Assembly (NCBI GenBank): GCA_017550655.1
Contig: JAFZOK010000018.1
Location: forward strand, 124,001-188,000
From: Bacteroidales bacterium
GTDB lineage: Bacteria; Bacteroidota; Bacteroidia; Bacteroidales; UBA932
Reading direction: 5' to 3'
DNA length: 64,000 bases
Part shown: in pieces, positions 44,039-52,125 of the stretch
Layout: each line of letters begins with the position of its first letter
Numbering within the stretch: the stretch's first letter is position 1
Program-made: the position numbers and the translations under genes
Notes under the pieces: generated by a model
What the model was told of the DNA's origin: nothing
The model's input: only the letters and a program-made list of their open reading frames with translations
The model's database searches: none

Positions 44039-44937
44039 TGAATATCAGCTAGTTTTCTGGCGAAATCGCGGAGGCATTTCTTGAGTTTGCGCCCCTTAAG
44101 AACCTGGACGTCATCCGGCAATCCCGCAATAAATCTGGCAGCACCGAAAGGGGAGCAGATCTGCGTCTTGAGGATCCAGTGGCCGTCATCTTCCCTGGTT
44201 ATGAACTTGCCGCTGAGCGGATATTCCTCTTCTATGAGGTTCTTGGCCCTGAGGCTCAGGCGGAGTTCAATCTCCTCGGTTTCAGCGCTGCTGTAGCGGA
44301 ATATGTCCATATATCCGGCATTGTGGTCTTTCTCGTGGGCCCAGTCTTTGTCCGTTACCTGGACGGAAGCCATCCTCTCAGTCTTGAACAGTTTGTTCTT
44401 TCCGTCTGCAAGGTCATAGCACCATACTGATATATAGTTGGTTGTGAACTTGTAAGGCTCTACCTTGCGGTCAGCTACTTTTCCGGTGTGGGAACTGGCA
44501 TAGTCTTTCAAGATGACCTGCTTCTTTTCCTGGATGGCCTCGATCAGGGCGTTCACGTTGCCGGCGTTCTCGCTTTTGACCACTACATCCGCAATTGAGG
44601 AAATGCTGTAGATGGTGGCCAGCTTGCGCCTCAGGTTCTGCTTTATGACATTGGTATCGTCGATGCCGTCTATCAGGCGGTTAACCATATATGCCTCTTC
44701 ATCAGTGAAATGGACCAGTTGGGATATGTCCTTGAAGAAAGGGCTTTCCTTGGCTATATGGTAATACTCTCCGCTTTTGTGCACAACGAATCCGGCTTCC
44801 TTGAACGTGTCTATATAGCGGTAGATAGATCTGTAGGAGGTCTCCAGCTTGTCTGCAAGATCGTTGATTGTGTAATTGCGGTTGCCGGCCAGAAGCATCA
44901 TAAGGCGCAGCATCCTCTCGACTTTGGGCTGATCCAT
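44035..44937 (-). CDS. WYL-domain transcriptional regulator (second)
   Basis: 300 residues. The N-terminal HTH_11-like helix-turn-helix (YTINDLADKLETSYRSIYR) is clear. The WYL domain spans about 130-215 (DRKVEPYKF, ISVWCYD, FKTERMASVQV) and is followed by a C-terminal WCX-like extension. It lies in the operon nitroreductase - this gene - LTA-synthase-like gene (7-base gap, then 4-base overlap). This suggests it senses a signal relevant to one of them. It is only distantly similar to the first WYL protein. Confidence 0.85.
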   Translation of the reverse strand: MDQPKVERMLRLMMLLAGNRNYTINDLADKLETSYRSIYRYIDTFKEAGFVVHKSGEYYHIAKESPFFKDISQLVHFTDEEAYMVNRLIDGIDDTNVIKQNLRRKLATIYSISSIADVVVKSENAGNVNALIEAIQEKKQVILKDYASSHTGKVADRKVEPYKFTTNYISVWCYDLADGKNKLFKTERMASVQVTDKDWAHEKDHNAGYMDIFRYSSAETEEIELRLSLRAKNLIEEEYPLSGKFITREDDGHWILKTQICSPFGAARFIAGLPDDVQVLKGRKLKKCLRDFARKLADIQ

Positions 44938-44944
44938 ATTTGTC

Positions 44945-45583
44945 CTATTTTATAATCAAATCCTCGATCCTTACTTTTGGAATATAGTGTATTCCGTTCT
45001 CCCTGAAGTAGTTGTGGTTTTCATTCTCCGCGATGTGGAGTATCTGGTACTTTTCCGCGCTCTTGCCAAGGGCAATGGCCAGAATAGGCTCCAGCCCTTG
45101 GGGAACCAGCTTCTGAGCCTCGGCCTTGTTGAAAGCTCCTATGCAGATTCCTGTAAATCCCATCTCCACGGCCTTCAGCAGCATACTTTGGGCTGCAATG
45201 CCAAGGTCCATATCCACCCACTTGTTTTCCGGAATAGTGGAGCATATAATAATAAAGGCAGAAGGCTCCATTCCCTTTGGCGGAAGAGTAAGTTCCGGCA
45301 GCAGGGCTCCGAGCTTTATGAACTGGCAGAAACCAGCAGCCTCTTTCCCCGTCAGGAACTTGAACCTGAGCACCTGCTGGTTCTTTGCGGACGGAATCAT
45401 CGTGCTGACTGCCACAATCTTGCGAAGGTCGTCCTCCGTTACTTTTACAGCCGGATCCCATCCCCTGCAACTGCGGTTACGGAGCAGCAGAGTGTCCAGG
45501 CTCTTGACATTGCTCCTTGACTTGACAACCTTTTTCCGGTTAGCCAGGTCTTCCATTTTCTTTCCGAGATAATTGTCTGCCAT
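44945..45583 (-). CDS. Nitroreductase-family protein
   Basis: 212 residues of the FMN-dependent nitroreductase fold. RNRSCRGWDP replaces the usual RRSIR block, IPSAKNQQVLRF is the FMN-binding segment, and a later GFTGICIGAFN matches the family. It probably reduces a nitro, quinone or similar substrate with NAD(P)H. A TTG at 45607 would extend it by 8 residues but lies inside the -7 promoter box, so the ATG at 45581-45583 is chosen. It heads the operon with the second WYL gene. Confidence 0.85.
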   Translation of the reverse strand: MADNYLGKKMEDLANRKKVVKSRSNVKSLDTLLLRNRSCRGWDPAVKVTEDDLRKIVAVSTMIPSAKNQQVLRFKFLTGKEAAGFCQFIKLGALLPELTLPPKGMEPSAFIIICSTIPENKWVDMDLGIAAQSMLLKAVEMGFTGICIGAFNKAEAQKLVPQGLEPILAIALGKSAEKYQILHIAENENHNYFRENGIHYIPKVRIEDLIIK

Positions 45584-45604
45584 AATCGTTGAAATGTATC
45601 TATG

Positions 45605-45636
45605 CAAATATAATCATCTCCCATCTCATTGACAAA
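45605..45636 (-). promoter_or_regulatory. Consensus promoter of the nitroreductase-WYL operon
   Basis: Minus-strand TTTG (45633-45636), a 20-base spacer and TATATTTG (45605-45612) match the Bacteroidetes consensus exactly. The -7 box ends about 21 bases before the chosen ATG. Confidence 0.7.
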
Positions 45637-45669
45637 TCCTGTCACAAAAAGGGATTCCTTAAGGGCAGG

Positions 45670-45778
45670 CAACCTCTTCTTGCTAGACTGTGGCCGCCCG
45701 TGGCCACATGAACGGGAGGGGCCCACAAGCATAGCGCAGTGGGAGGGATGAGCGAAGCGAAGTCTATAGAAGAGGTTG
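45670..45778. repeat. Structured palindromic repeat, copy 1
   Basis: Outer arms CAACCTCTTCT and AGAAGAGGTTG enclose three further pairings. TGTGGCC/GGCCACA (45689-45708) is a hairpin. Its loop CCCGT can pair with ACGGG at 45712-45716. CCCAC/GTGGG lies at 45722-45743. A run GGGAGGGATGAGCGAAGCGA with AGTC follows and is shared with copy 2 at 59.1 kb except for one base. The element lies between two divergent genes. Confidence 0.75.
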
Positions 45779-45802
45779 ATGCCATTAGGTTCATTTTTGT
45801 GG

Positions 45803-45810
45803 TATATTTG
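45803..45810 (+). promoter_or_regulatory. -7 box before the 116-aa gene
   Basis: TATATTTG matches the Bacteroidetes -7 consensus and ends 14 bases before the ATG at 45825. No -33 TTTG is found at the usual distance. Confidence 0.45.
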
Positions 45811-45824
45811 TATTTGTTATCGCG

Positions 45825-46175
45825 ATGAAAGGAATAGGGAAGACACGGAGATATGCCTGGATTATGCTGACGGTGATGCTGTTGGCTGGATTGTTCTATG
45901 ATAGGGGCAGGGGAACGGCTTTAAATACAGAGGAAGATATATCCACATGTGTTCTTGGTCAGGGGCAGAGACCTGTTAGTGATGCCCATCAGACTTATCT
46001 GGTGACAGTTCCGTCTGTGGTGGAGGCGTCCCTTTCTTCCCGAATCAGTATCGCTGAGCTGAATTGTGCCTTTGAAGGCGAAATCCGTATCCTATGCAAG
46101 GTTTTCAGCATTAAGCTTCCGGTTCCTTCAGACTGTGTAAGGAGGCTTACTTTCCTCAGGGTCCTGAGAATTTGA
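45825..46175 (+). CDS. Small exported protein of unknown function
   Basis: 116 residues with an N-terminal basic region and one hydrophobic segment (about residues 11-24), consistent with a signal peptide or single anchor. I recognise no domain. The rest has three Cys residues and a final Arg-rich stretch. It has its own -7 box. It lies between a structured repeat upstream and a long palindromic element downstream, so it may belong to a region reshaped by small mobile repeats. It could be a non-coding ORF. Confidence 0.45.
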   Translation: MKGIGKTRRYAWIMLTVMLLAGLFYDRGRGTALNTEEDISTCVLGQGQRPVSDAHQTYLVTVPSVVEASLSSRISIAELNCAFEGEIRILCKVFSIKLPVPSDCVRRLTFLRVLRI

Positions 46176-46213
46176 TTTCTTTTCCATACAGAGAGGTTAT
46201 GGTGTTCATTCTC

Positions 46214-46328
46214 GGCGATGGTGCACTGTAACTGTCTCATTTTCAACATCTCCCTAAATAAGGCCTTTTTTAACAAACTCTTGTTTTGGGATGTGCTGAG
46301 TATCAGGTATTTACAAGATACCATCGCT
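46214..46328. repeat. Long palindromic element, copy A
   Basis: A 115-base imperfect palindrome. GGCGATGGTG at the left end and ATACCATCGC near the right end are inverted, and inner arms also match (TTTTCAACATCTCCC against GGGATGTGCTGAGTA). Copy B at 46823-46938 has the same ends and similar length. The two copies flank the 138-aa gene. Resembles a miniature inverted-repeat element. Confidence 0.75.
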
Positions 46329-46353
46329 GTTCACTACCTCACAATAAAATATT

Positions 46354-46770
46354 ATGGAAAAGAAAATTTCAAAGGTCCGCACAACTGTGGACATTATCGT
46401 AGTTTTAGTATTACTTCTTGGAGGAGCGGCTTGCTTTGCTGCCCCTTCTACAGGGATGATGATTCTGGGCGGAACGCTGATTCTTGCAGGAATCATAGTG
46501 TTCTTTTTTTTAAAGAGCGGATATAGACTTGAAGGAGAGGAGGGTGTGTTCAAAAAGAAGGAACACTTTTTTCCGGACAGCAGATACGATGTCATCTATT
46601 CGGAGATAAATGCCGGAAGAATGCTTACAGATTTCAGTGACGAAGACAAGGCAATAGTTGTCAGGCTGGATCTTTACCGCAACAAGTCAAACGGCAAAGT
46701 CTTCGGCCATCTGTTCAAGTATGTTCCGTACGACTATGTTGAGAAGGTACCTCTGATTCAGTTACAATAG
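46354..46770 (+). CDS. Small membrane protein of unknown function
   Basis: 138 residues with two membrane helices (about 13-32 and 36-54) and then a cytoplasmic domain of about 85 residues starting GYRLEGEEGVF and ending near the C-terminus. No family is recognised. It stands alone: a long palindrome lies 26 bases before its start, and a strong terminator and then the second palindrome follow its stop. The layout looks like a single-gene unit bounded by matching repeats, though no recombinase is seen nearby. Confidence 0.6.
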   Translation: MEKKISKVRTTVDIIVVLVLLLGGAACFAAPSTGMMILGGTLILAGIIVFFFLKSGYRLEGEEGVFKKKEHFFPDSRYDVIYSEINAGRMLTDFSDEDKAIVVRLDLYRNKSNGKVFGHLFKYVPYDYVEKVPLIQLQ

Positions 46771-46774
46771 CGTT

Positions 46775-46809
46775 AAAGACAGGCTCTGAAGAAAGCTGCC
46801 TGTCTTTTT
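46775..46809 (+). terminator. Rho-independent terminator after the 138-aa gene
   Basis: AAAGACAGGC (46775-46784) pairs with GCCTGTCTTT (46798-46807) around a 13-base loop, and T residues continue to 46809. It starts 5 bases after the stop codon. Confidence 0.85.
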
Positions 46810-46822
46810 AGGTTTCCTGAGA

Positions 46823-46938
46823 GGCGATGGTGTCTCGTAATTAGTTGATTGTCAGCGCTCCCCAAAATAACACATTTCGGAGACATAAGGTTATTTCAGG
46901 GAGTGCTGATTTTCAGTGTGTTACAAAGCACCATCGCC
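46823..46938. repeat. Long palindromic element, copy B
   Basis: A 116-base imperfect palindrome with perfect 10-base terminal arms GGCGATGGTG and CACCATCGCC. Further inner arms are TCAGCGCTCCCC and GGGAGTGCTGA. The ends and size match copy A. An open frame runs from it into the ABC transporter gene, but that N-terminal extension is repeat-derived. Confidence 0.8.
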
Positions 46939-46980
46939 GGTGAGTTTTTTTTCTTATTTTTGAAACAGTTTTCCCTAATC

Positions 46981-48723
46981 ATGTACAGAACCATTTTCAG
47001 ACAGTTCAAGCAGTACAAGACGGCGGCTTTCCTGACTCCGGTCTGGACGGCTGCTGAAGTTGTTATGGGGGTGCTCATTCCGTATGTAACAGCCTCGATA
47101 ATAGACAAGGGCATCAATGCCGGAAGCATGCCGAATGTTTACCGCTATGGGCTGTATATGGTGGGGATGGCGTTCCTGAGCCTTCTGTTCGGATATCTGG
47201 CAGGACTGTTTGCTGCATATTCATCAACTGGAATCGCAGCCAATCTCAGGGATGCGATGTACAGGAACATTCAGCGGTTTTCTTTCTCGGACATAGATAA
47301 GTTCTCCACAGCCGGCCTGGTAACAAGGATGACAACGGACGTGTCTAATGTGCAGGGTGCCATCCAGATGCTTCTCAGGGTATCTTTCCGTGCCCCTTTG
47401 AACCTGATTTCCAGCGTGGTGATGTGCTTTTTCATCAATCCGAGGCTGAGCCTGATTTTCCTTGTGGCCATCGTGATACTGGCAACTCTCCTGACTCTTA
47501 TAATTATGAGAGCCAGCAAGCTGTTCCAGCAGATTTTCCGCAGGTATGACAGTTTGAATGCCGTTGTTCAGGAAAATGTCTCCGCGATCAGGGTTGTGAA
47601 GGCCTATGTCAGGGAGCATCACGAACTGGGCAAGCTGGATAGGGCGGCGCTTTCCCTGTTCCGGCTGAATGTGAAGGCTGAGGCGATTATGGCCCTGAAC
47701 GGCCCGGTAATGAACCTTGTGGTTTACGGGTGTATAATCTCATTGTCCTGGTTTGGAGCGCATTACATTGTGGAGGGAAGCCTCACCACAGGTCAGTTGA
47801 CCTCCCTGTTCTCCTATGTGATGATGGTGCTGCAGTCTCTTATGATGCTGTCTATGATATTCGTGCAGCTGACACAGAGTGCCGCAAGCGTCAAGAGAAT
47901 TGCACAGGTGATTGACGAGGAGCCGGATATGACAGAGATTGATTCTCCTGTGGAGAACGTAAGGGATGGCGGCATCGAGTTTGACCACGTATGCTTCTCA
48001 TACAAGGAAGGCGGGGGATATGCCCTGGAAGATATAAACCTCTCTATTGAAGCTGGCCAGACAATCGGAATAATTGGTGGAACGGGCAGTGGAAAGAGTA
48101 CGCTTGGTTCTCTCATAAGCCGCCTGTATGACGTCAGCAAGGGTGCTATAAGGATAGGGGGCGTGGATGTGAGAAAGTACGCCCTCAAGCCTTTGAGAAA
48201 CGAGGTGGCTGTTGTTCTTCAGAACAATACGCTTTTCAGCGGAACGGTTCTGGATAACCTCCGATGGGGAAAGGAAGATGCTACGGAAGAGGAATGCCGC
48301 CAGGCCTGCATAGCCGCCTGTGCGGACGAGTTCATCTCGGCTCTCCCGGACGGATACCATACCCGGGTGGATCAGGGAGGAGCCAACTTCTCCGGCGGGC
48401 AGAAGCAGAGGCTCTGCATAGCGCGTGCCCTTCTGAAATCGCCGAAGGTGCTGATTCTGGACGACTCTACTTCTGCAGTGGATACCGCCACGGACGGGAA
48501 GATAAGGGATACCTTTGCCCAGAAGATTCCGGGCACAACCAAGATTATCATATCCCACAGGATACTGAGCATCCGGCACGCAGACAAGATAATCGTGATG
48601 GACGATGGCCGCGTGAAGGGATTTGACACTCACGACAACTTGCTTAAGACTAACGATATATATCGGGATATCTACTCTATGCAGACATCCGGAGGAGAAG
48701 GAGACTTTGATGAGAATGGGTAG
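46981..48723 (+). CDS. ABC exporter half-transporter 1 (degenerate Walker B)
   Basis: 580 residues: six membrane spans (about 15-310), then a nucleotide-binding domain with Walker A GGTGSGKST (about 365), signature FSGGQKQR, and Walker B VLILDDSTSAVD, where Asp replaces the catalytic Glu. It is the first member of a heterodimeric exporter of the BmrCD/TM287-288 type. The start at 46981 is preferred over an in-frame ATG at 46849, which lies in palindromic element B. The partner gene overlaps its end. Substrate unknown: drug, lipid or peptide. Confidence 0.9.
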   Translation: MYRTIFRQFKQYKTAAFLTPVWTAAEVVMGVLIPYVTASIIDKGINAGSMPNVYRYGLYMVGMAFLSLLFGYLAGLFAAYSSTGIAANLRDAMYRNIQRFSFSDIDKFSTAGLVTRMTTDVSNVQGAIQMLLRVSFRAPLNLISSVVMCFFINPRLSLIFLVAIVILATLLTLIIMRASKLFQQIFRRYDSLNAVVQENVSAIRVVKAYVREHHELGKLDRAALSLFRLNVKAEAIMALNGPVMNLVVYGCIISLSWFGAHYIVEGSLTTGQLTSLFSYVMMVLQSLMMLSMIFVQLTQSAASVKRIAQVIDEEPDMTEIDSPVENVRDGGIEFDHVCFSYKEGGGYALEDINLSIEAGQTIGIIGGTGSGKSTLGSLISRLYDVSKGAIRIGGVDVRKYALKPLRNEVAVVLQNNTLFSGTVLDNLRWGKEDATEEECRQACIAACADEFISALPDGYHTRVDQGGANFSGGQKQRLCIARALLKSPKVLILDDSTSAVDTATDGKIRDTFAQKIPGTTKIIISHRILSIRHADKIIVMDDGRVKGFDTHDNLLKTNDIYRDIYSMQTSGGEGDFDENG

Positions 48724-50599
48724 TCCAAATATGAAAGAGCGGGGATTTGTACCGGCCGACGGTAAGCTTAAGCTTTCCACCGTTGCGCGTCTGTTTGGCC
48801 TGATTCTCAAGCATAACAAATGGAAGATTGCCATTGTTTTGCTTTGCATTCTCGTGTCCACACTTGCTACTCTGGCATCAACCCTGTTTACCAAGACACT
48901 CCTGGACGACTATGTGGTGCCGATGATAGGGCAGGCAAGTCCGGACTATTCTCCTCTTGCGATAGCGCTGGTTAAATTGGCTGCGGTCCTCATCATTGGA
49001 ATGGGCGCCTCGTATCTGCATAGCATAATGACTGTATATATCAGCCAGGGAACGCTCAAGACGCTGAGGCATAACCTGTTCGAGCACATGGAGAAACTGC
49101 CTCTGAGCTACTTTGACTCCCGCTCCCACGGAGACATTATGAGCGTCTACACCAATGATGTAGATACTCTCCGCCAGGTAATAGGGCAGACAATTCCGCG
49201 CCTGTTCCAGAGTCTGGTTACAATCATCTCCACCTTCGTGAGCATGATCGTGCTCAGCCTTCCGTTAAGCGCAATCTCCGTTGTAATGGCATTCCTGATG
49301 TACTATGTGACAAGGAAACTTGGCGGCCTTTCCAAGAAATATTTCAAGAAGAGGCAGGAGATGCTGGGCAAGGTAAACGGCTTCATCGAGGAAATGGTTT
49401 CCGGCCAGAGGGTGGTAAAGGTTTACTGCCACGAAGACAAGGCAATAGAGCAGTTCTCCGAACTTAATGAGCAGCTAAGGCAGAGCGTCTACAATGCCAA
49501 CAAGATAGGCAACATCGTGATGCCGGTAAACGGAAACCTCGGCAACCTGGGCTATGTGTTCATCGCCACGGCGGGAGCTGCCATCGCCCTTTCAGCCCTT
49601 ACCGGCTGGTATTTCTGTGGCCTTAACGGCTCTGTCCTTACCATTGGTACTCTGGTAGCGTTCCTTACCCTTCACAAGAACTTCACGAGGCCTGTAACAC
49701 AGATAAGCAACGAGATCAACAGCATTGTGATGGCAAGTGCCGGAAGCGACCGTGTCTATGACCTTATGGACCAGAAGGAGGAAGCAAATGAGGGAAAGGT
49801 TACCCTGGAGAAAACAGGAGAATGCCAGTGGTGCTGGAAAACCCCGTCTGGAGAGGCCATTCCGCTCAAGGGGGAGGTCAGCCTCAGCGATGTGGATTTC
49901 AGCTATGTGGAAGGAAAGCAGGTTCTCTATGACATAAATCTCACGGCCTATCCGGGCCAGAAGATTGCCTTTGTGGGCGGAACAGGTGCAGGCAAGACCA
50001 CAATCACGAATCTCATCAACCGCTTCTATGAGATCCAGGATGGAAAGATTACATACGATGGCCTGGATATCAAGGATATAGAGAAAGATTCGCTGAGGCG
50101 GAGCCTTGGAATCGTGCTTCAGGAAACCCATCTTTTCACGGGAAGGATCATAGACAATATCCGTTACGGCAGGTTGGATGCCACTGATGCTGAGTGCATA
50201 GAGGCCGCCAAACTGGTATGCGCCCACAGTTTTATAATGCGTCTTCCTTTCGGTTATGACACCGTGATTTCAGGAGACGGCGGCAACCTCTCACAGGGTG
50301 AAAGGCAGCTCCTTGCCATCGCCAGAGCCGCAGTGGCAGCTCCTCCAGTTCTGATTCTTGACGAGGCGACATCGTCCATCGATACCCGAACTGAAAAGCT
50401 CATCCAGAAGGGAATGGATGAACTTATGAAAGGAAGAACAACATTCGTTATAGCCCACAGGCTTTCCACCATCCTCAATGCGGATTACATTATGGTAATG
50501 GATCACGGAAGGATAATCGAACGTGGAAAGCACAACGAGCTTCTCGCCCTGAAAGGCAAATACTATCAGCTGTTTACGGGAAACCAGATTACAGGCTAG
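48710..50599 (+). CDS. ABC exporter half-transporter 2 (catalytic Walker B)
   Basis: 629 residues with six membrane spans and an NBD carrying Walker A GGTGAGKTT (about 422), an altered signature LSQGERQ (about 526) and a canonical Walker B VLILDEATSSID. In a heterodimer its altered signature would face the degenerate Walker B of partner 1, giving one dead and one active ATP site. The ATG at 48710 follows an AG-rich stretch (GGAGGAGAAGGAG) and overlaps the partner's stop by 14 bases. Its 3' end overlaps atoE by 4 bases tail-to-tail. Confidence 0.9.
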   Translation: MRMGSPNMKERGFVPADGKLKLSTVARLFGLILKHNKWKIAIVLLCILVSTLATLASTLFTKTLLDDYVVPMIGQASPDYSPLAIALVKLAAVLIIGMGASYLHSIMTVYISQGTLKTLRHNLFEHMEKLPLSYFDSRSHGDIMSVYTNDVDTLRQVIGQTIPRLFQSLVTIISTFVSMIVLSLPLSAISVVMAFLMYYVTRKLGGLSKKYFKKRQEMLGKVNGFIEEMVSGQRVVKVYCHEDKAIEQFSELNEQLRQSVYNANKIGNIVMPVNGNLGNLGYVFIATAGAAIALSALTGWYFCGLNGSVLTIGTLVAFLTLHKNFTRPVTQISNEINSIVMASAGSDRVYDLMDQKEEANEGKVTLEKTGECQWCWKTPSGEAIPLKGEVSLSDVDFSYVEGKQVLYDINLTAYPGQKIAFVGGTGAGKTTITNLINRFYEIQDGKITYDGLDIKDIEKDSLRRSLGIVLQETHLFTGRIIDNIRYGRLDATDAECIEAAKLVCAHSFIMRLPFGYDTVISGDGGNLSQGERQLLAIARAAVAAPPVLILDEATSSIDTRTEKLIQKGMDELMKGRTTFVIAHRLSTILNADYIMVMDHGRIIERGKHNELLALKGKYYQLFTGNQITG

Positions 50600-51942
50600 G
50601 CCCAGATCAGGAGGCCTGCGCAAATCATCGCTCCGGATACCACAAGGTCTATCAGGCAGAATCCCATTATGTCCCTGGCGTTAAGCTTGGCAATGGCCAG
50701 TGCAGGCAGGGCCCAGAACGGCTGGATAAGGTTGGTCCAGGCGTCTCCCCAGGCGATTGCCATTCCAGTAAGGCCCGGATCAACATTCAGCTGGGAACCG
50801 GCCGTGAACATTATAGGGGCCTGGATTGCCCAGTGGCCGCCTCCGGACGGAACAAACATGTTCAGTATTGCCGCGCAGAGGAAGGTCAGAAGCGGGTATG
50901 TGGTGTGGTTGGAGATTGAAATGCAGGCGTTGCTGACCTCAGTTCCGAGGCAGATGCCGCTTTCTCCAACGCCCATAATGATTCCCATAATACCGGCGTA
51001 GAACGGGAACTGGAGAAGGATACCGGCGGCTCCGGTAGCGCTCTTTCCGAAAGCCCTTACGTAAGACAGAGGGTTACCGTGCAGGATGATTCCCGCAAAC
51101 AGGAAGAGCATAATCACAAAGTTAAGGTCTATGCTTCCTCCCTTTACAAGTTTGATAACCAGGAAGGAAAGTCCCATAATGGAAATAATCCAGCTCAGAA
51201 TCCTGCTGTTTTCCAGATGCTCGGCAGGGGAGGAAGGCTTTGCCTTTTCTGTTTGGGTTTCCTCCTGCAGGAGGGCAGGATCTATCGCGATAACATTCTC
51301 CCCTTTAGGGTGCATCAGGGAATTTACCAGCACCAGGGCGGCAATGATCAGTACCACCATTACAAGGTTATGCGGGTCCAGAATGGTTTGTGAAACAGGT
51401 ATAGGGTTCTCGACAGCACCCCTTGTGATTTCCTTGAGTCCCGCTCCCGGAGTGGCCATAGTAAGTGGTATGGATCCGGAAAGGCCGGCATGCCAGACAA
51501 CAAAGCCGCTGTAGGCGGAGGCTATGAGAAGGCGGTAGTCCACACCTCTGAGTATCCTGGCGATTTCCTTTGCGAATATCACTCCCACAATCAGTCCGAA
51601 ACCCCAGTTAAGCCAGCAGGCTATGGCGGAAATGCCTGTCACAAGGGCAATTGCACCGGCAGGGGACTTTGGCAGGGAAGCCAGGGCGGATATCCCTCTC
51701 TTGACCAGCGGAGCGGCGGCCAGGGTTGAGCCGCAGACCAGAACCAGGGCCATCTGCATTGCGAAGGCCAGGAGGCTCCACACACCGTTACCCCAGTGCT
51801 CTATGACTTCCACAGGGGTCTGGTGGCAAACCGGGATGGCGATGGCGACCGCGATAAGGGTAAGGATTATAGCAAAAATGAACGGGTCCGGGAGATATTT
51901 CTGGACCACTTTGACACACGCCTTGATTATTCTCTGAAACAT
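50596..51942 (-). CDS. Short-chain fatty-acid transporter, AtoE family
   Basis: 448 residues with about twelve membrane spans. Family segments include LPDPFIFAIILTL at the N-terminus, WNWGFGLIVG-like ACWLNWGFGLI, HAGLSGSIPL and the C-terminal VPSGGGHWAIQAP. AtoE of E. coli belongs to the acetoacetate degradation operon and is thought to carry short-chain fatty acids. No ato genes are adjacent here. The gene is transcribed alone, convergent with the ABC pair (stops overlap). Confidence 0.88.
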   Translation of the reverse strand: MFQRIIKACVKVVQKYLPDPFIFAIILTLIAVAIAIPVCHQTPVEVIEHWGNGVWSLLAFAMQMALVLVCGSTLAAAPLVKRGISALASLPKSPAGAIALVTGISAIACWLNWGFGLIVGVIFAKEIARILRGVDYRLLIASAYSGFVVWHAGLSGSIPLTMATPGAGLKEITRGAVENPIPVSQTILDPHNLVMVVLIIAALVLVNSLMHPKGENVIAIDPALLQEETQTEKAKPSSPAEHLENSRILSWIISIMGLSFLVIKLVKGGSIDLNFVIMLFLFAGIILHGNPLSYVRAFGKSATGAAGILLQFPFYAGIMGIIMGVGESGICLGTEVSNACISISNHTTYPLLTFLCAAILNMFVPSGGGHWAIQAPIMFTAGSQLNVDPGLTGMAIAWGDAWTNLIQPFWALPALAIAKLNARDIMGFCLIDLVVSGAMICAGLLIWA

Positions 51943-51962
51943 AGGACTTTGATTTGACGCGG

Positions 51963-51970
51963 CAAATATA
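51963..51970 (-). promoter_or_regulatory. -7 box of the atoE-like gene
   Basis: Minus-strand TATATTTG, 20 bases before the ATG, matches the Bacteroidetes -7 consensus. No -33 TTTG at the expected distance. Confidence 0.5.
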
Positions 51971-52053
51971 CTTAAAAAGAAAAGAGGGGAAGGTGTAATT
52001 GGTGGAAAAAAATCTTGTTTCTGGCATTTTTGCTTATAATTTTTTTCATTTTT

Positions 52054-52084
52054 TTTGTGTTGGGTTGAAAATTTGTTATATTTG
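52054..52084 (+). promoter_or_regulatory. Consensus promoter of the ilvE-vor run
   Basis: TTTG (52054-52057), 19 bases, TATATTTG (52077-52084): an exact Bacteroidetes promoter. The -7 box ends 41 bases before the ilvE ATG, leaving a leader of roughly 35 bases. Confidence 0.75.
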
Positions 52085-52125
52085 TCAATGCAATAAAACT
52101 ATTGGCAAACATTATTTAAAAGAAT

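Noticed and set aside
45584-45607. Upstream TTG start for the nitroreductase
   Set aside because: It falls inside the TATATTTG promoter box, so it would precede the transcript start.
45696-45743. Simple Rho-independent terminator at repeat copy 1
   Set aside because: No T-run follows the hairpins, and the element lies between divergent gene starts where no terminator is needed.
46214-46938. Integron-type cassette with attC sites around the 138-aa gene
   Set aside because: The flanking palindromes have the right size, but no GTTRRRY/RYYYAAC core sites are found at the ends and no integrase is present.
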